DNA from: Chalara sp. BL73
Taxonomy: Eukaryota; Ascomycota; Leotiomycetes; Helotiales
Reading direction: 5' to 3'
Assembly (NCBI GenBank): GCA_918026815.1
Contig: CAKJVC010000199.1
Span: 43,941 to 107,940, forward strand
Length of the DNA: 64,000 nt
Position numbers and translations under genes: made by a program. Shown piece after piece: positions 38,801-50,486 of this stretch. The notes under the pieces were generated by a model. That model had not been told where the DNA came from. It saw only the letters and a program-made list of their open reading frames with translations, and searched no databases. The number at the start of each line of letters is the position of its first letter. Position 1 is the first letter of the stretch.

Positions 38801-39787
38801 TCTATAGCACTATCTCGGCCCGTATCGCTCGGGTAAAGAATGATAAGATATTTAAGACTATGTCCTTGTATCGTCTTTATGAAGGACTGTGGATACTGAT
38901 AGATTCCTTTGGCTGGTTACACAAACTGCCATATCCAGCTCTTGCAAATGCTAGTTCTTGTGATGGCTGTGACTCATCCCGAGCAGCTTAGATAATTGCT
39001 TTGAGCACTTTCCAGGCGACGGAGAGCAGTAGGAGTACTTGGTCCATCACCAAGATGCGGCCCATGGCAGGCATTTGTATCACGAAATCGGGAGCCGTGA
39101 ATTTGGTTTATTCCTTGGCCGTATCCTTGATATAAATGCCGATGGGTTCTTGGCACATCCTTCACGTTTTTTAACATACGCCCGCCAGTTAGGGCAAGAG
39201 TGAGAAGAGAAAGATCGGCGGACTCAAGAGTAGCTTACCAAGTCATCAGCAAGTGGTGGTCATTCTTCCACTCAATGCATTGACACGTTCTTGGCTCAGT
39301 ATTCATCTGAATCTCTAACCCTGCTCTCTATCTCAAATATGTGGCGCATTGAATGCGTATATAAACCTCGTGTTTACTGAAACTGTGTCGAGATCAACGC
39401 TCTGATGGGCGCCAGTCTTTGATTGAATAACATGGAACTTGCTGAACACCTCGATGCGCCACGATTTGGGATGGCACGATTGGAGGCCGCAGTGCTGTTG
39501 AGAAGATCACTGTCCGTCTCAGTGGCCATCGTTGAGGCTGAATGGTTGACGAATTCTTTGTGCTGTTTAGGTCGGCATATGGTTTATTTTGTAGTGGTGA
39601 GAGTCATGGAAAGAGCTTGAATTGTTGATAGGGGAGCCTCGCACGCAAAACGATAGGAGATATCGCTCAGCTGTTAAACACATTTGTGGATTGAGATGGT
39701 AAAGCAGCTCAGCTTCAATGCTTCGCCTCTCAACCTACAAACAAATCAAAATACTACCGTTACCTCAATCTCAAGATATTACCGGCG
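35820..39787. other. gene-poor stretch, possible decayed fragments
   Basis: No complete gene is supported over nearly 4 kb. Around 38360-38530 plus, short open stretches in different frames (for example AAEEWESRPEAKLEYRSLLG, then a stop, then LTEAVQESVGPEQLEDIE in another frame) have coding-like composition but are broken by stops, so a decayed gene is possible. Other frames (36662-36961 minus, 37854-38240 minus) show nothing recognisable. Confidence 0.4.
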
Positions 39788-40291
39788 ATGGAGCACTTGG
39801 TACCAGAAGAAAATGTAGGATATCTTCTTAAGCTTTTCTAGCCCGACAACTAACCAAACTAGGTGGAAGAAGCACGCCAATATGGCAGAAGCCTCTACGG
39901 CGAGTTGTGTACCCATCTGCGGGCTCAGACCTGCAAGGAAGCTGTTAGGCTCTGGGGCAGGAATATTGCCAGCCGAGACACCAACCGAGCGTTAATCCCA
40001 GAGCACATCAATGACAATATCCTGGCATATGGAGAAGGAAAGCGTCACGCCGAGGCGGAGCTTCGGGTGGTGGAGCGGGGTGGAGGAGGTCGAACTGAGA
40101 TGGAGGAAAAGCGAAGACAATTCGAAATGTCGTTGGTCCTCTTGTACGTTCTCCTGCTCATCATATGGGCTTCATATCAGAAAAGATGACTGACTTGAGT
40201 GTTTAGTGATGAGGCGATGTTGGAAGCAAGGCTTCAATACGCCGCACGGTGGCCCAAATACTTCGTGGCACCGTTTGTCGATTTGGGGTAG
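39788..40291 (+). CDS. small orphan protein, function unknown
   Basis: Three exons, 39788-39814, 39863-40143 and 40207-40291, join in phase to a 130-aa protein. It starts MEHLVPEENVEEARQYG and ends FVAPFVDLG. It is charged and probably largely helical, with an Arg/Glu-rich centre (GRTEMEEKRRQFEMSLVLF), and has no signal peptide or membrane segment. I do not recognise the family. Support for the gene is structural: both introns have GT-AG ends with fitting phases, the second exon is continuous over 281 nt, and the third continues coding-like sequence to a stop. If the second intron is retained, the frame runs on into a hydrophobic stretch and stops at 40189. Confidence 0.55.
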
Positions 40292-40932
40292 AAGTGTGTG
40301 CAGATAGAATTGAAGTGAGGCAACCATAAGACAAATATGATCCTATTTGATATTCAACATCTCACGGCTGGTAACGCATTGCATTCATTGTCTCAATCTA
40401 GGCTCAACTAAGTGACGAATGTATACAAGAGTCGGGAAGAGCTTATTGGACATTTCGAGTCTGATATTACCATCAGAACCTTTTGGCATGAGTGAAGTAT
40501 GAAGAAATTGTTCCTGGTTGGTCTGTAAGCTGAGGTCATCCTGGACAACGGTAAGCATGTTTTAGCTCCCAAAGCATAGAGCAAATATAGTGGAACATAG
40601 TAGATCGATCCACTTACCATGTACAATTCAGAGCAGTGGATGAATACTCAAATCAGCACATGTTAGGCACAGCCCTTCAATAAATTATGTTTGACATTGT
40701 CATCTACTATTAACCAAGTCACTACAGCATTCCTGCAATGCATATACGCTTTCCCCAAACTCCACGCTCCATCCATCTTTACATGGTTCGCCTGCCATCG
40801 TATAAAACTATAATTCATATAGTATCTTCAGTATCTCCTGTTGATGCCGACTTTCCCGACTCCAGTTCGCACGGCCGTCATCTATGACCTCCATAGTAGC
40901 TTATTCTTCATAATTTCGAATTAAAGTGAACA
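40292..40932. other. intergenic, no gene seen
   Basis: The region between the orphan gene and the 3' end of the triple-repeat membrane protein. A 72-codon minus frame (40408-40626) is not supported by anything else. Confidence 0.5.
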
Positions 40933-42675
40933 TCACCGCGACCACTGATGCTGTCCAGGCATCTCATAATATGGCCCCTGGTTCATATTCGAACTCACCC
41001 CACTCATCTCGTGTCTCGGATCCTGTGATTGCCCATGCATCTCCATCGCCTGTCCATACCCTGCCCATCCAGCTTGCATTTCCGTGGCGTGCGGCCCCGG
41101 TTGCTGTGGATAATTCTGCTGATATCCATAGCCTTGCTGTGGTAGAGGCGCGTGTGGTGTCCCAGGTGGGTGTGGTGTCCCAGGCGCCTCTGGACGATAC
41201 GGAGCAAGAGGCGCTTGCATCTCGCTTGGTTTTTCTTGCGTGATCGGTGACACGCCGGGAGATATTGGACTGGGCGCTGGCTTGAAGTCCTTGGCGGGCA
41301 GTGGAGTGACGGAAGTAGATGCTAGTTCGGCTTTTCCGTTGTAGTCGGGTGGAAAATCGGGTGCTTGGTTGATTTGGTCCGGTCTTGGTTTGTTGAAGCG
41401 GCTTCGACGGTATCGCCAACCACCGAATATAATCAAACCAATAAGAATTGCTGCACCAACAGACCCTCCGATGATTGCGCCCATAGGGATTTTTCTACCA
41501 ACAATCGTAGTGTCGCTATTGTTCCCGGATGAGCTGGAACTGCTCGTTTCGCTTGCAAATGCAGTTCCTGTTGACCCTGCTCTAGTGGCAGGGTTATTCC
41601 CACTAGTGCCTGTTGGATTGGAACCACCATTCGAGTATGCAGTAGTTACCACTACCAACAGTCAGTATGGCATAAATCTGACTTTATATAGATACATACC
41701 CGAGTTTGTAATACCCTGGGGAGTGACTAGACCATTTGCAGCGCTGCAATAAAGGTCAAGTACAGCCAGAGCGCTAGTAATATCCGCATTGGCAGTTGAA
41801 GCACAAGAGGATCGCACATCTTTGATAATCTCGGTGGAGATTGAGCCAAAGTTCCCGTCTTTTGAGCATGCGCAGGACGCCAACATTCCCGGGGCATTTG
41901 GACAATTACTGTAGGTTAAGCTATAGAGCGCGTCGTAGGAGATAGCGCTTCTTGCACATGGAGCAAGCGATGAATATTCGGCCATGTCAGTGATATAATA
42001 CGTCATGTCTCCCTTTAGGAGGCTTGGTGTTGGAAAGCTGCTCGTTCCATTATTGAGGCCACAATATCCAGCAAAGACAGCATGAGCGGATGAAACATCT
42101 GCGGAGTGCGTTGTGCCGCAAGACGAGAAGACTGACTTATTTATCTCGCCACTGATCAATAGTGAATTTTGGTTCTTGAGACAAGCGCATGAAACCATAG
42201 CAGACGCAGCTGGTGGACATTTATCGTAGGTCATAGACTTCACAACATACGACAACGCATTTGCGGCACACGGTCCCAGGTCTGACCAAGCAGGAAGGTC
42301 TTCAATATACTGCGTGACTGAATTTGTCAATGCAGGAAACGGCGTCAGATTCTTGTCTTGCTCGCAATAGTTGTTTAACACGGCGGATGCGCTTGCCACA
42401 TCTTCAGATGCGGTAGCCCCACAGCTGCTTAAGACACTGCTTGATATGTCTGCGGAAATCGCTGCAGAGTTTGAATCTTTGGTACAAACGCAAGATTCAA
42501 ACGCGGTAACATCTGCTGGGCATCCATCCCTCGCGAAGCCATTGACACCATAGGAGACCGCAGAGGCGGCACATGGAGCAAGTAATGAAAAGGCCGGGAG
42601 GTCGGTGATATATACCACATCTGCACCGACAAGAGTTGCCACAAACAAAAAGATGTATGGCCTAAAGCCGCTCAT
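40933..42675 (-). CDS. type I membrane protein with three tandem six-cysteine repeats
   Basis: Minus-strand exons 42675-41700 and 41651-40933 join in frame to 564 aa. The start gives a signal peptide (FRPYIFLFVATLVGADVVYI). Three tandem repeats of about 80-100 residues follow, near residues 22-105, 118-201 and 218-305. Each begins YI-D-P/AE-S-LAPCA-A-SY, has CP, then SC-C-K, then SSC, and closes with a Cys in Y-C: six cysteines per repeat. The pattern recalls CFEM-type cysteine-rich surface domains but is not a strict match. A Ser/Gly/Thr stalk, a transmembrane segment (GAIIGGSVGAAILIGLIIFGG), a basic stop-transfer (WRYRRSRF) and a Pro/Gln/Gly-rich tail of about 190 residues complete it. It is probably a plasma-membrane or cell-wall sensor or receptor. 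The domain order parallels the membrane protein at 22.7-24.6 kb, which carries a single Cys-rich unit. Confidence 0.86.
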
Positions 42676-43679
42676 TATGAAAATATGTATTTCGAAAAGA
42701 TGAGGGAGAGGGGAGACAAAGCTGTACTACCGCGAGAAAAACGGCTGCCGCTCTCAATTCATGGACATGCACTTACATGCGGGAACAGAGAATAATAGGC
42801 CAATCATTGATTGCATGATCTAAAAACAGTACAAGGAGACCATCTATTACCTTACCTAGTTTGGGGGACGGCTGAGAGAATTTGTGTCAGTCGGGCGTGT
42901 GTTCTGCCGTGGAGACACGGGGTCACCTGATCGAATGATCAGGTTTAATGGTATGTGATTGGCGCAGAAAATCTGTTCAGGGTTTTCCATACAAACCTCC
43001 TCAGTGTAGCAAGGCTGGGCATTCAGAAGGTCATCCATTTGCAATACTCAATTTCAGCCCCGTCCATGGGTGCTTGTTTGCCAAGTTAAAGCTTAAATTG
43101 TTATTGGCCTGCTACGCATCACCCCTGCGAGAGGCGCTTTCAGCTAAGGTTTCGTCACGGAATTACCACGTTTTAGCGAGGCAGATCGCAGAGGGAGGGA
43201 GATTAGAGGAATTATACAGAAGCCTCTTTTTTGACAACAAAAAAGTAGTAAGGGCGAATCGCTGTCCTGCTCTCTGCCCTATAGGGTTCCAGACACGATG
43301 AGGGATGGGGAAAGTGCAGAGAGGTTGCGGTTGTGAGTTCAAGCTTTTGTTAAGCGACAGATATCTAACCTAATTTGCCCCCTTTTCCTCGAAGCCTGTA
43401 GCCGAATTCATCCTTATCCATCTTGGAGTGGAGCAAGCATCTTGCTGGGATTTATAACATCTAAAAGAAGAGTTGCCATTGGGAATTTTTATAATATACA
43501 ACACACGCTTCAAAGTTAGCCATCGAAACAGCGCGTTCGATGATGTTTTAAAGCAAATCACAATTACATGATAAGGAACAAAATCAGCAATCAGCTCTGA
43601 TTGCCTCAATGCTTTCCGAGTCATAATACATACGTAATTTACATCAGGCATCGTCAATAACCCATACATCTACCATCAC
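42676..43679. other. intergenic, no gene seen
   Basis: Upstream region of the triple-repeat membrane protein and 3' side of the first 2EXR-type gene. A 117-codon plus frame (42948-43301) and a 99-codon minus frame (43370-43669) show no recognisable content. Confidence 0.45.
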
Positions 43680-44976
43680 CTATCTTCCGAATCCACTATC
43701 CGCCTCAATCAAGCGGTGGAAACTCTCGTTGTATTCAGTGACGCCATCGAAACCCCTCAACTCAAAGATATCACGATGTTTGGACTTGCATATTGTAGAG
43801 AACTCTCGATACCGCTTCCACCATGTGAGCCCATCAGATAGTTCCCCACCAAGGTCAAACTTGCCTTCGAACTTTCCAAAGCCGCTCCTGCCAACACTTT
43901 CGCTACAAGCACCTCCGTCTTGTAAAATGTCCCCCTCAATCTTCAGGTTATTTCCTTGATAAGCTTGCCAAGCCCACGCATCTGCCTTTCGTGATACTTG
44001 GCGAGACTGATATTCTGCTGTCCATGAACTGCCAACCATCTCCCCTCTGACGCCTGATGCTACTAGCAGCTGCGTAACGAAGTGGAAAAGCCTGTACATA
44101 TCGACATGTGGAAGCTTCCGAAGTGCGGAATGGGAGACATCAGTTATCAAGTTCCAAATGATGAGCTGCTTGAGTCTTTCGTTGGTCTCTAGGAATTTTG
44201 TAATAAAGTTTCGCGCCAGGTGGCAGTCCTCGTGTGTCATGACAAATGTCAGTGATGTAACTTTTGTCATATGATTCAGTTTATTATTATCGTTGGCCAT
44301 GTAGTCCCACAGAAATGCCTCAAAACTTGCAATATGGCGGCTCATTGCCTTACGCTCTGGAAAGAAATTGCTGCGGTATGTGTTAGTATGGAGTGATGAA
44401 AACTAGGTCTAATGAGACGTATTACCTCAAGTCAATTCTGACGTTTCTAATCATACCGAGGGCAGTGGATGAGAGATTTTCAATACTGCTGCAAGTGTGC
44501 CGACTTAGAACCACTGTCATCTTGTCGTAGAATGTTTGTAATGCAATCAGATATAGGTCTTTATTTGGGCGAAACGCAACGACAAAAGGAGGGACGACTG
44601 TGATATAGCGGTCAAAGCCATTGACATGACCAACTGTCTCCTTCTTATTAAGAGCGACAGGGGTTTTGGTTGTTCGTGTATCGGATAGGCAGAGCGAAAA
44701 GATCATACGCAGAACCTCTGGTGCTCCGAAGAGACGCCGCAGATGGAAGCCCTTCTCTTTATCTTCAAACATTGCCACTTTTGCAAGAAACAGTTGGTTC
44801 TTATCCTCAGTTGCTGTGTTGCTTCCGACTGACTCGATCAAAGTCTTTAATTCGGGATCTGTATTAGCTGCTACACAGAGCTTTCTGAGTGTATCATACT
44901 CATCCTTTGGGAAGATTGTGAGGAGCCGGATGATGCTAGAGCCTAAATCTGGCAGAGTGGTATTGAGAGGTTCCAT
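43680..44976 (-). CDS. 2EXR/F-box-like fungal protein
   Basis: Minus-strand exons 44976-44426 and 44370-43680 give 413 aa in frame. The middle part, LFGAPEVLRMIFSLCLSD, then ITVVPPFVVAFRPNKDLYLIALQTFYDKMTVV split over the conserved positions, has the order of the 2EXR-type domain: an F-box-like helix, then PP-L...R...Y-EALE-FY. These proteins are abundant in filamentous fungi, and most have no known function; a role as adaptor in protein turnover is often assumed from F-box resemblance. The C-terminal half is Trp/Phe-rich without a nameable domain. It lies 1.3 kb from a second gene with the same domain on the same strand, and the two look like diverged relatives. Confidence 0.75.
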
Positions 44977-46241
44977 AATCTAGGGTATTGGAGACCGATT
45001 GAACCCTAATCGTTCATGAGTATAACTTCTCAAACTGTTATGATGGTCCATGTAGTAGGGGGGGGATGACTCTGAAGTAGAGGATACACCTGTCCCGCAG
45101 GGGGTACTCAGATCCAAGGCGGCGGAGGTCAAAAGTTGTTGGTCGATGATGGCTCTGTGTGCTAGCCATGTGTGGGTATGAGCTGTGGCACGCTATAGAC
45201 AAACAGAAAAACAAAGAGAACGTGATTCTGACGTCTAAGATACACGTACCTCGCAGCGTCTTTCTAATAAATGAAGAACAAAGGCTCAAACTCGTAGATG
45301 GGAGGTAAAAGCGAAGGAGAAATGAAGGTGAAGAGTCCCTGTGTACCCTAAGGGGATTTGTATGTGAAGGTTGATGAGCAATTGCTCCCGCAACTCGAAG
45401 CTTGTTGCGTTTGGAGCGGTTGATGGGATGGAGTAAAGTTTGTTCTTCTGAGTTTTCGTGTTGTTTATTATCTCAAGAGGGGTGCACCCAAATCACGCGG
45501 TGAATCAGCCAGATAAACGGTGGTAGCCTTGAGGCTGTTTATTTGTGACCAAATTTCTCTCTATCTATACGGATTACGGCTTCTGTTTGGGCATGCCTCT
45601 TACTGTGATACATGGGAGACAAGGCACTATCGATGCGATGGGCAGTCCAGCAAATTGATTGGAGCATAATGGATGAGGAGAGCTGTGGAATTGGTTATTG
45701 TATAAACGATTTCTTGTTACCTCAAGCCTCCTCAGTCCACTGCCATAGGATTGACTAACAATATATTGCTACTTCAATCTGTTGAAACGAACCAAACATT
45801 TTTTAATCACAAAATGGATCCACATTAACAGTTAAGAACACAATGTGTTAAACTACCAGGCAAGATATTCTGGAAGCAGGCATGAAGCTTCCCTGAAGTC
45901 AATTAGGCACAAAGAATTAATGCATAAGTGACCGTGGATATACTGTAAAAGTTGTGCAAGTCAAGACCTGAGCAGGAAGTGAGGCTTGTCTTGTAAAAGC
46001 ACAGGCACGCATAGTTATTTAACCAAATGGTTGTGCGCACACACAAAACACATAGAAGACGAAACAGGATAGTGGTTTCATGATTCATTATCCTACTAAG
46101 GATCGGCTACGTGGAAGCTCAGATCAAGAAATGAACTAGTGATTGTATCCCTTCATGGAATAGAGTGAGCATTCTAAGTCTCTCGATTTTTTTTTGGCGC
46201 CAGGAGTTCCTTATCCCGGCCGATTATCGACAGAGCATGGT
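44977..46241. other. intergenic between two 2EXR-type genes
   Basis: No gene is supported. A minus frame at 45038-45289 and another at 45903-46088 are short and show no domain. A G-run at 45059-45066 is visible. Confidence 0.5.
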
Positions 46242-47383
46242 TCAAACTTCGCTGTCGCATAGCTGCAATGCCTTCCCATGCTTGGCACTCCATTTCCAGC
46301 GTTCTGCTTCCTTAATTTTGGGTAGATGCTGTCTTCCCCAGCGATTAACCGAAGTAGTTATAGGTAGTAGGAGCGGGCTGGAAGTCCTGCTTCCCGGGTT
46401 TGAAGGCACTTCCAAGCGAACCCCTTTTACGTTCATGACAGTATCCAATTCTTCCTGTACTCCTTCTGATTCGGTGTCATCCTCAAGATAGCATGTGAGC
46501 TCATCTACTCCAGTGCTCAAGCTCAAAAGTCGTCTAACCAAGTGGAATGCTCTACTTTTCTTATCACATGACTGGTAGAGGCACCTCTGACTGCCAACCT
46601 GAACAATGAGTCTGCCTAAGCCACTGAGGAATGAAAGTCGTGTATCTCGATCGTCAAGAAAATTATCAATAAAGTCTTCATAATCACTACATCTTTTGCT
46701 GTGTTTGGCTCCATACCCAGGAGGGGTAACGCTAGTTCAGATTAGTTACTGGCTTTGATGTTGTTGGGGGGGGATGAAGCTTACTAGAGTTCTATCTTGA
46801 GGTTCCGGATCAAGGATAGTACATGTGGCAAAAGGTCATCTCTAGCAGTGGTAAAGTTGTGGATACAAATAGTGAAAAGATTCTTGCTGTAGTATATTTC
46901 CAAGGCTTCCTGATACATGGGTTGATCGGCACGAAGGGCAATCAAGAGAGGTGGTGTGAGGCGAGGACGGCCTAACCAGTCCCGACCATCTTTGCGGACC
47001 GGTTTGTCCTGCATAGCGAGGACATCCTCAAATATGATGAGTCTTATTTCAGGAGGCAGCTTGTGAAGTGTGTTTCGTTGCAGGGTTTCTGAAATGGATG
47101 AATATTGTTGTTGCTCATGGTCGATATCAAGCTCTGGCTGTCCAGATAAAGGCTCAGACAACCCGTTTTGGGTAAAGGTTTGGACGGTGGTATGGGGCTC
47201 GAGATGGTTGTATTTCGAAAATTCCTCAGCATTTACACGTGATGTCAGATTCTTTCCAACCTGCTCCAGGTCCTTGGCATCTTGATCCAGCAGGAACTCA
47301 TGAACATGGCTGATCTCTTCTAAGACATGTTCCAATTGCGTACGATCATGAAAGGCATTTATGCTGAGAATTGCTGACTCCAT
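46242..47383 (-). CDS. 2EXR/F-box-like fungal protein, second copy
   Basis: Minus-strand exons 47383-46785 and 46731-46242 give 362 aa in frame. The signature is LHKLPPEIRLIIFEDVL near residue 105, then LTPPLLIALRADQPMYQEAL and EIYYSKNLFTI, the usual layout of the fungal 2EXR-type domain (F-box-like helix followed by a PPLL...R...EAL..YY motif). The N-terminal 100 residues are acidic and polar, with a helical start, and the C-terminal half is charged. Function is unknown. The domain matches the upstream neighbour at 43.7-45.0 kb in order and intron position (one intron soon after the domain, phase two in both). The start codon lies 749 nt from the NAC-beta start on the other strand. Confidence 0.8.
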
Positions 47384-48132
47384 TCCTGTTGAGCTGGAGC
47401 CTGATGACTACCTTGGCGGACCTGTCCGTAGAGGAAGACTGGATAATCGTTCTAAAAGCAGGAAAGACAGAGGCGGCTGAGTGGAAAGGTATCTGTATCT
47501 CGCATAAACAGTGCAAACTTGTGATAAGGACAGAACTGCTGTGGTATGGATGCTTGTCTCTAAAAACGCCGGTGATGGATGAATTTGACTGGATGGTTGC
47601 CCATGGAAAGATCTAAAATGCAATAGAGAAAGATCACGCAATATCACTTCTATGAACCCTTAGGAATACATTTTTGCTGGAGTGAAGAATGAAGAGAAAG
47701 AGAAGAAGGAAGAAGACAGAGAGTGTCGTGCGATCGGCCCCTGATATAGAGTTCTCAGGTAACAAAGAAGAAGCGGTCTGCGGTGAGTAAGAGGCTGTTA
47801 GGCTGTTGTCCATGCTTGCGGCTCGCTTATGAAATTTTACACTCCACTTTTCTTGGCACTCCCACAACGGCAAGCTTGACTTACCGACTTCATCATCGCA
47901 TAGGTCCGGCATTTCTAATTCGATTTCCGCCTCAAACTCAACGACGACGGTGAGTGCCCTCTTCCATCTCGTCGCTGGCAACTTGACGCTTTCGTGGTAG
48001 TCGGGTCGAGTTGAGCGAGCAAAAGAATTCCCGGCCAGGTGCTGACTGTGCGCCGAGCAGATCCACCCAAGTCCTCTTCTCAACGATCACATCAGCCTTT
48101 TCAATTCCAGATCAGAGGTTCACACCGCCATC
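47384..48132. promoter_or_regulatory. shared upstream region of the 2EXR-type gene and NAC-beta
   Basis: A 749-nt divergent intergenic region. Frames on both strands (47371-47616 plus, 47634-48083 minus) have no recognisable domain and run into the promoter or leader of NAC-beta. The last 130 nt before the NAC-beta start are CT/CA-rich. Confidence 0.5.
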
Positions 48133-48864
48133 ATGGTTGTCGACCTCGAGAAGCTCAAGAAACTGCAGCAGTCGGGACCAAATCAGAGTATGTGTGCTTT
48201 GCTAGCTCCAGAACATCATAAGGCTGTATCGGAATAATTGCTAACAGCTACAGAGTACGTAATATTCCCCATCAAGCTCCGAGCACAGTCACACGAAAGC
48301 AAAGCAAATCCGAAAGGAGGTAAATGAATACTAGATGGCGTAGCGCTGACGAGAAACAACAGTCGTGCAAAGGGTGCACCTCGAAGAAAGGCTGGTCCCA
48401 AGCACAAGAGCACTGGAGGAGATGACAAGAAGCTGCAGACTCAATTGAAGAAGTTGAATGTTCAACCAATTCAGGCCATTGAGGAGGTCAACATGTTCAA
48501 GTCTGATGGAAATGTTATCCACTTCGCAGCACCTAAAGGTAAGGGTTATTGAAACTCGTATTACCGTTCCGGTAATGGGAAGTATCTGTCATCACAAACT
48601 CTAATGCTTGAGGTTACAGTTCACGCTGCCCCTCCCTCCAACACATTCGCTATTTATGGTAATGGCGAGGACAAGGAGCTCACCGAACTCGTCCCGGGAA
48701 TTCTCAATCAACTCGGCCCAGACTCACTGGCCTCTCTCCGAAAGCTAGCCGAGAGCTATCAATCCATGCAAAAGAACGAGGCCGGCGAGTCCAAGGATGA
48801 TGATGATGAGGATGACATCCCAGATTTGGTTGCGGGTGAGACATTCGAGGACAAAGTCGAATAA
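48133..48864 (+). CDS. nascent polypeptide-associated complex subunit beta (Egd1/BTF3)
   Basis: The main body is certain: 48363-48538 and 48617-48864 encode [40 protein letters not shown], the NAC domain with [19 protein letters not shown], and [17 protein letters not shown], ending in an acidic [12 protein letters not shown] tail. NAC-beta forms the ribosome-bound NAC heterodimer with the alpha subunit and contacts nascent chains at the tunnel exit. The PRRK basic block is the ribosome-binding part. The start [13 protein letters not shown] at 48133 also fits, but joining 48133-48187 directly to 48363 breaks the frame. A 7-nt microexon at 48248-48254 (acceptor AACAG, donor GTACGT) restores it and gives 161 aa. 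The usual RIGGKGTPRRK start of the basic block is altered to RAKGAPRRK here. Confidence 0.9.
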
Positions 48865-50486
48865 ACATGCAATTTCATATTGGCGCGGAAGGCTAAGTGG
48901 GTTGGGAGCGACTGCATTTATGATCTGAGGCATCTCTCAAAATTCTAGGTTGCTTCATGGTAATGGCCCGAAGAGCTAGCACTTCGGAAGCGCCAGGGCA
49001 AGATCACTTGCTTGCTTGCGTGTACAAAAAAAAAATACATTTGGCAACCACGAATTATCGACCTTAAAAGTCGTAAATGGATGCGTTCTATAAGATGGGT
49101 CATGGTTTCATTGATTCAGTATGCTCGATGAACACACTATTTGGCATGGCCTTTTCTACATCATGTCTATACTGAAACCAGAGCTCTGCTACTTTGCCAC
49201 CAGCTTTTCACATATCCTAGCAAGTGCAGGACGATGGACAGCCATGGTCAATACTCTATATCTAGCGATTTACTCACTGTGGGATTTATACATATCCTTC
49301 TGGGCAACATCAGTGCCTTGCGCTTAATAATAAATTTACGCACTGTGTATGCTGACCTAGGTGAACGCTGACGCGGCATGTCTAAGCGACTGCCCCACAT
49401 GACCCGTGTATTCTTTCTAAATTTCCCTTTGCCTCCTTTATCGTGTGCGATGCCATAGTTACGTATGGTAGTCTCTAGAATAATGCTTTCTCCGTTCGAA
49501 AATATATAAGAATATGTAAGAATTGATCGGATGTCCTAAAGATGAAAAACCTCATCATTGTGATCGAGAGGCTCATTGGCTGTGTGAGGGTAGAAATTAA
49601 TGTTTAGCAAACATGATCTCGATTTCGTAGGTTTTATTAGAACAGATAGTAATAAAGAGGGTCAGCCTGTGAAGGTGAGCCGACAAATAAGCCTCCCAAG
49701 TCAGTCGCTCAATTCATTATGGTGTAACTTGTCCCGCAAGTACTCAGCTCTAATGTTCAACATTTGTTCGGCCGTTGTTATGGCGAAGTCCCAATCCAAA
49801 TCCTCATTTCTTTTGCCATGATATACAAGGTCAACATAGGTTGATAAATTGAGCGAATGAACTTCAGCGTTGCTACATTATCAGCTCTCTTGTGATCAGC
49901 CACGTCTCCGAAAATCAGCCGACTCTGATATGAACAGGCATAGATGAGTTTGAAGGATTAGTAATATTATATTTTCGGCACAATGATCTATGAGGGATAC
50001 GAGTTATCTCTTCAACAACTTCTGGTGCTGCTTGATATATGGTAGCTGAAAATGAGGCATGGTGATCCTACAGTGCGACCCACGCCTCAATACACGCTGA
50101 TCTTATTTTCTCATGAATCTTGCAGCATGCAGGAAGACCAACGCTGTAATTTTTTTCAGAATTGTATGCCTGCAGAAGTTTTTGCCTTGTTCACTCAGCA
50201 ATATGATACTGTCGAGGGTTGAGATCCTGCTCCTCAGCCATGGTCACCGACGTGAGAAAAATTTAGGAACGAGAATGGTTTTATCAAGTGCATATAAGCT
50301 CTCTGTTCCTCAAGTGCTCAATCGTAGTCTCAATTCATTGTCTTTTCCATTATTCATTATTCGTTATCATTATAATTATCATTCCTATTCCTACCTTGGC
50401 AGATATGAAGCTGATTTTGCTATCTCAAACGATATTCCTGACTCTTCAGCTTCTGTTCGTCTTGTGTCACCCTACACGCCTCACTA
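48865..50486. other. intergenic, no gene seen
   Basis: About 1.6 kb of AT-leaning sequence. Frames at 49121-49327, 49600-49821 and 50113-50487 plus are short, lack domains and could not be linked by splice sites. Confidence 0.5.

Noticed and set aside
47634..48083. 149-codon minus-strand frame next to NAC-beta
   Set aside because: Covers the promoter of NAC-beta, has no recognisable domain, and has no splice-linked partner.
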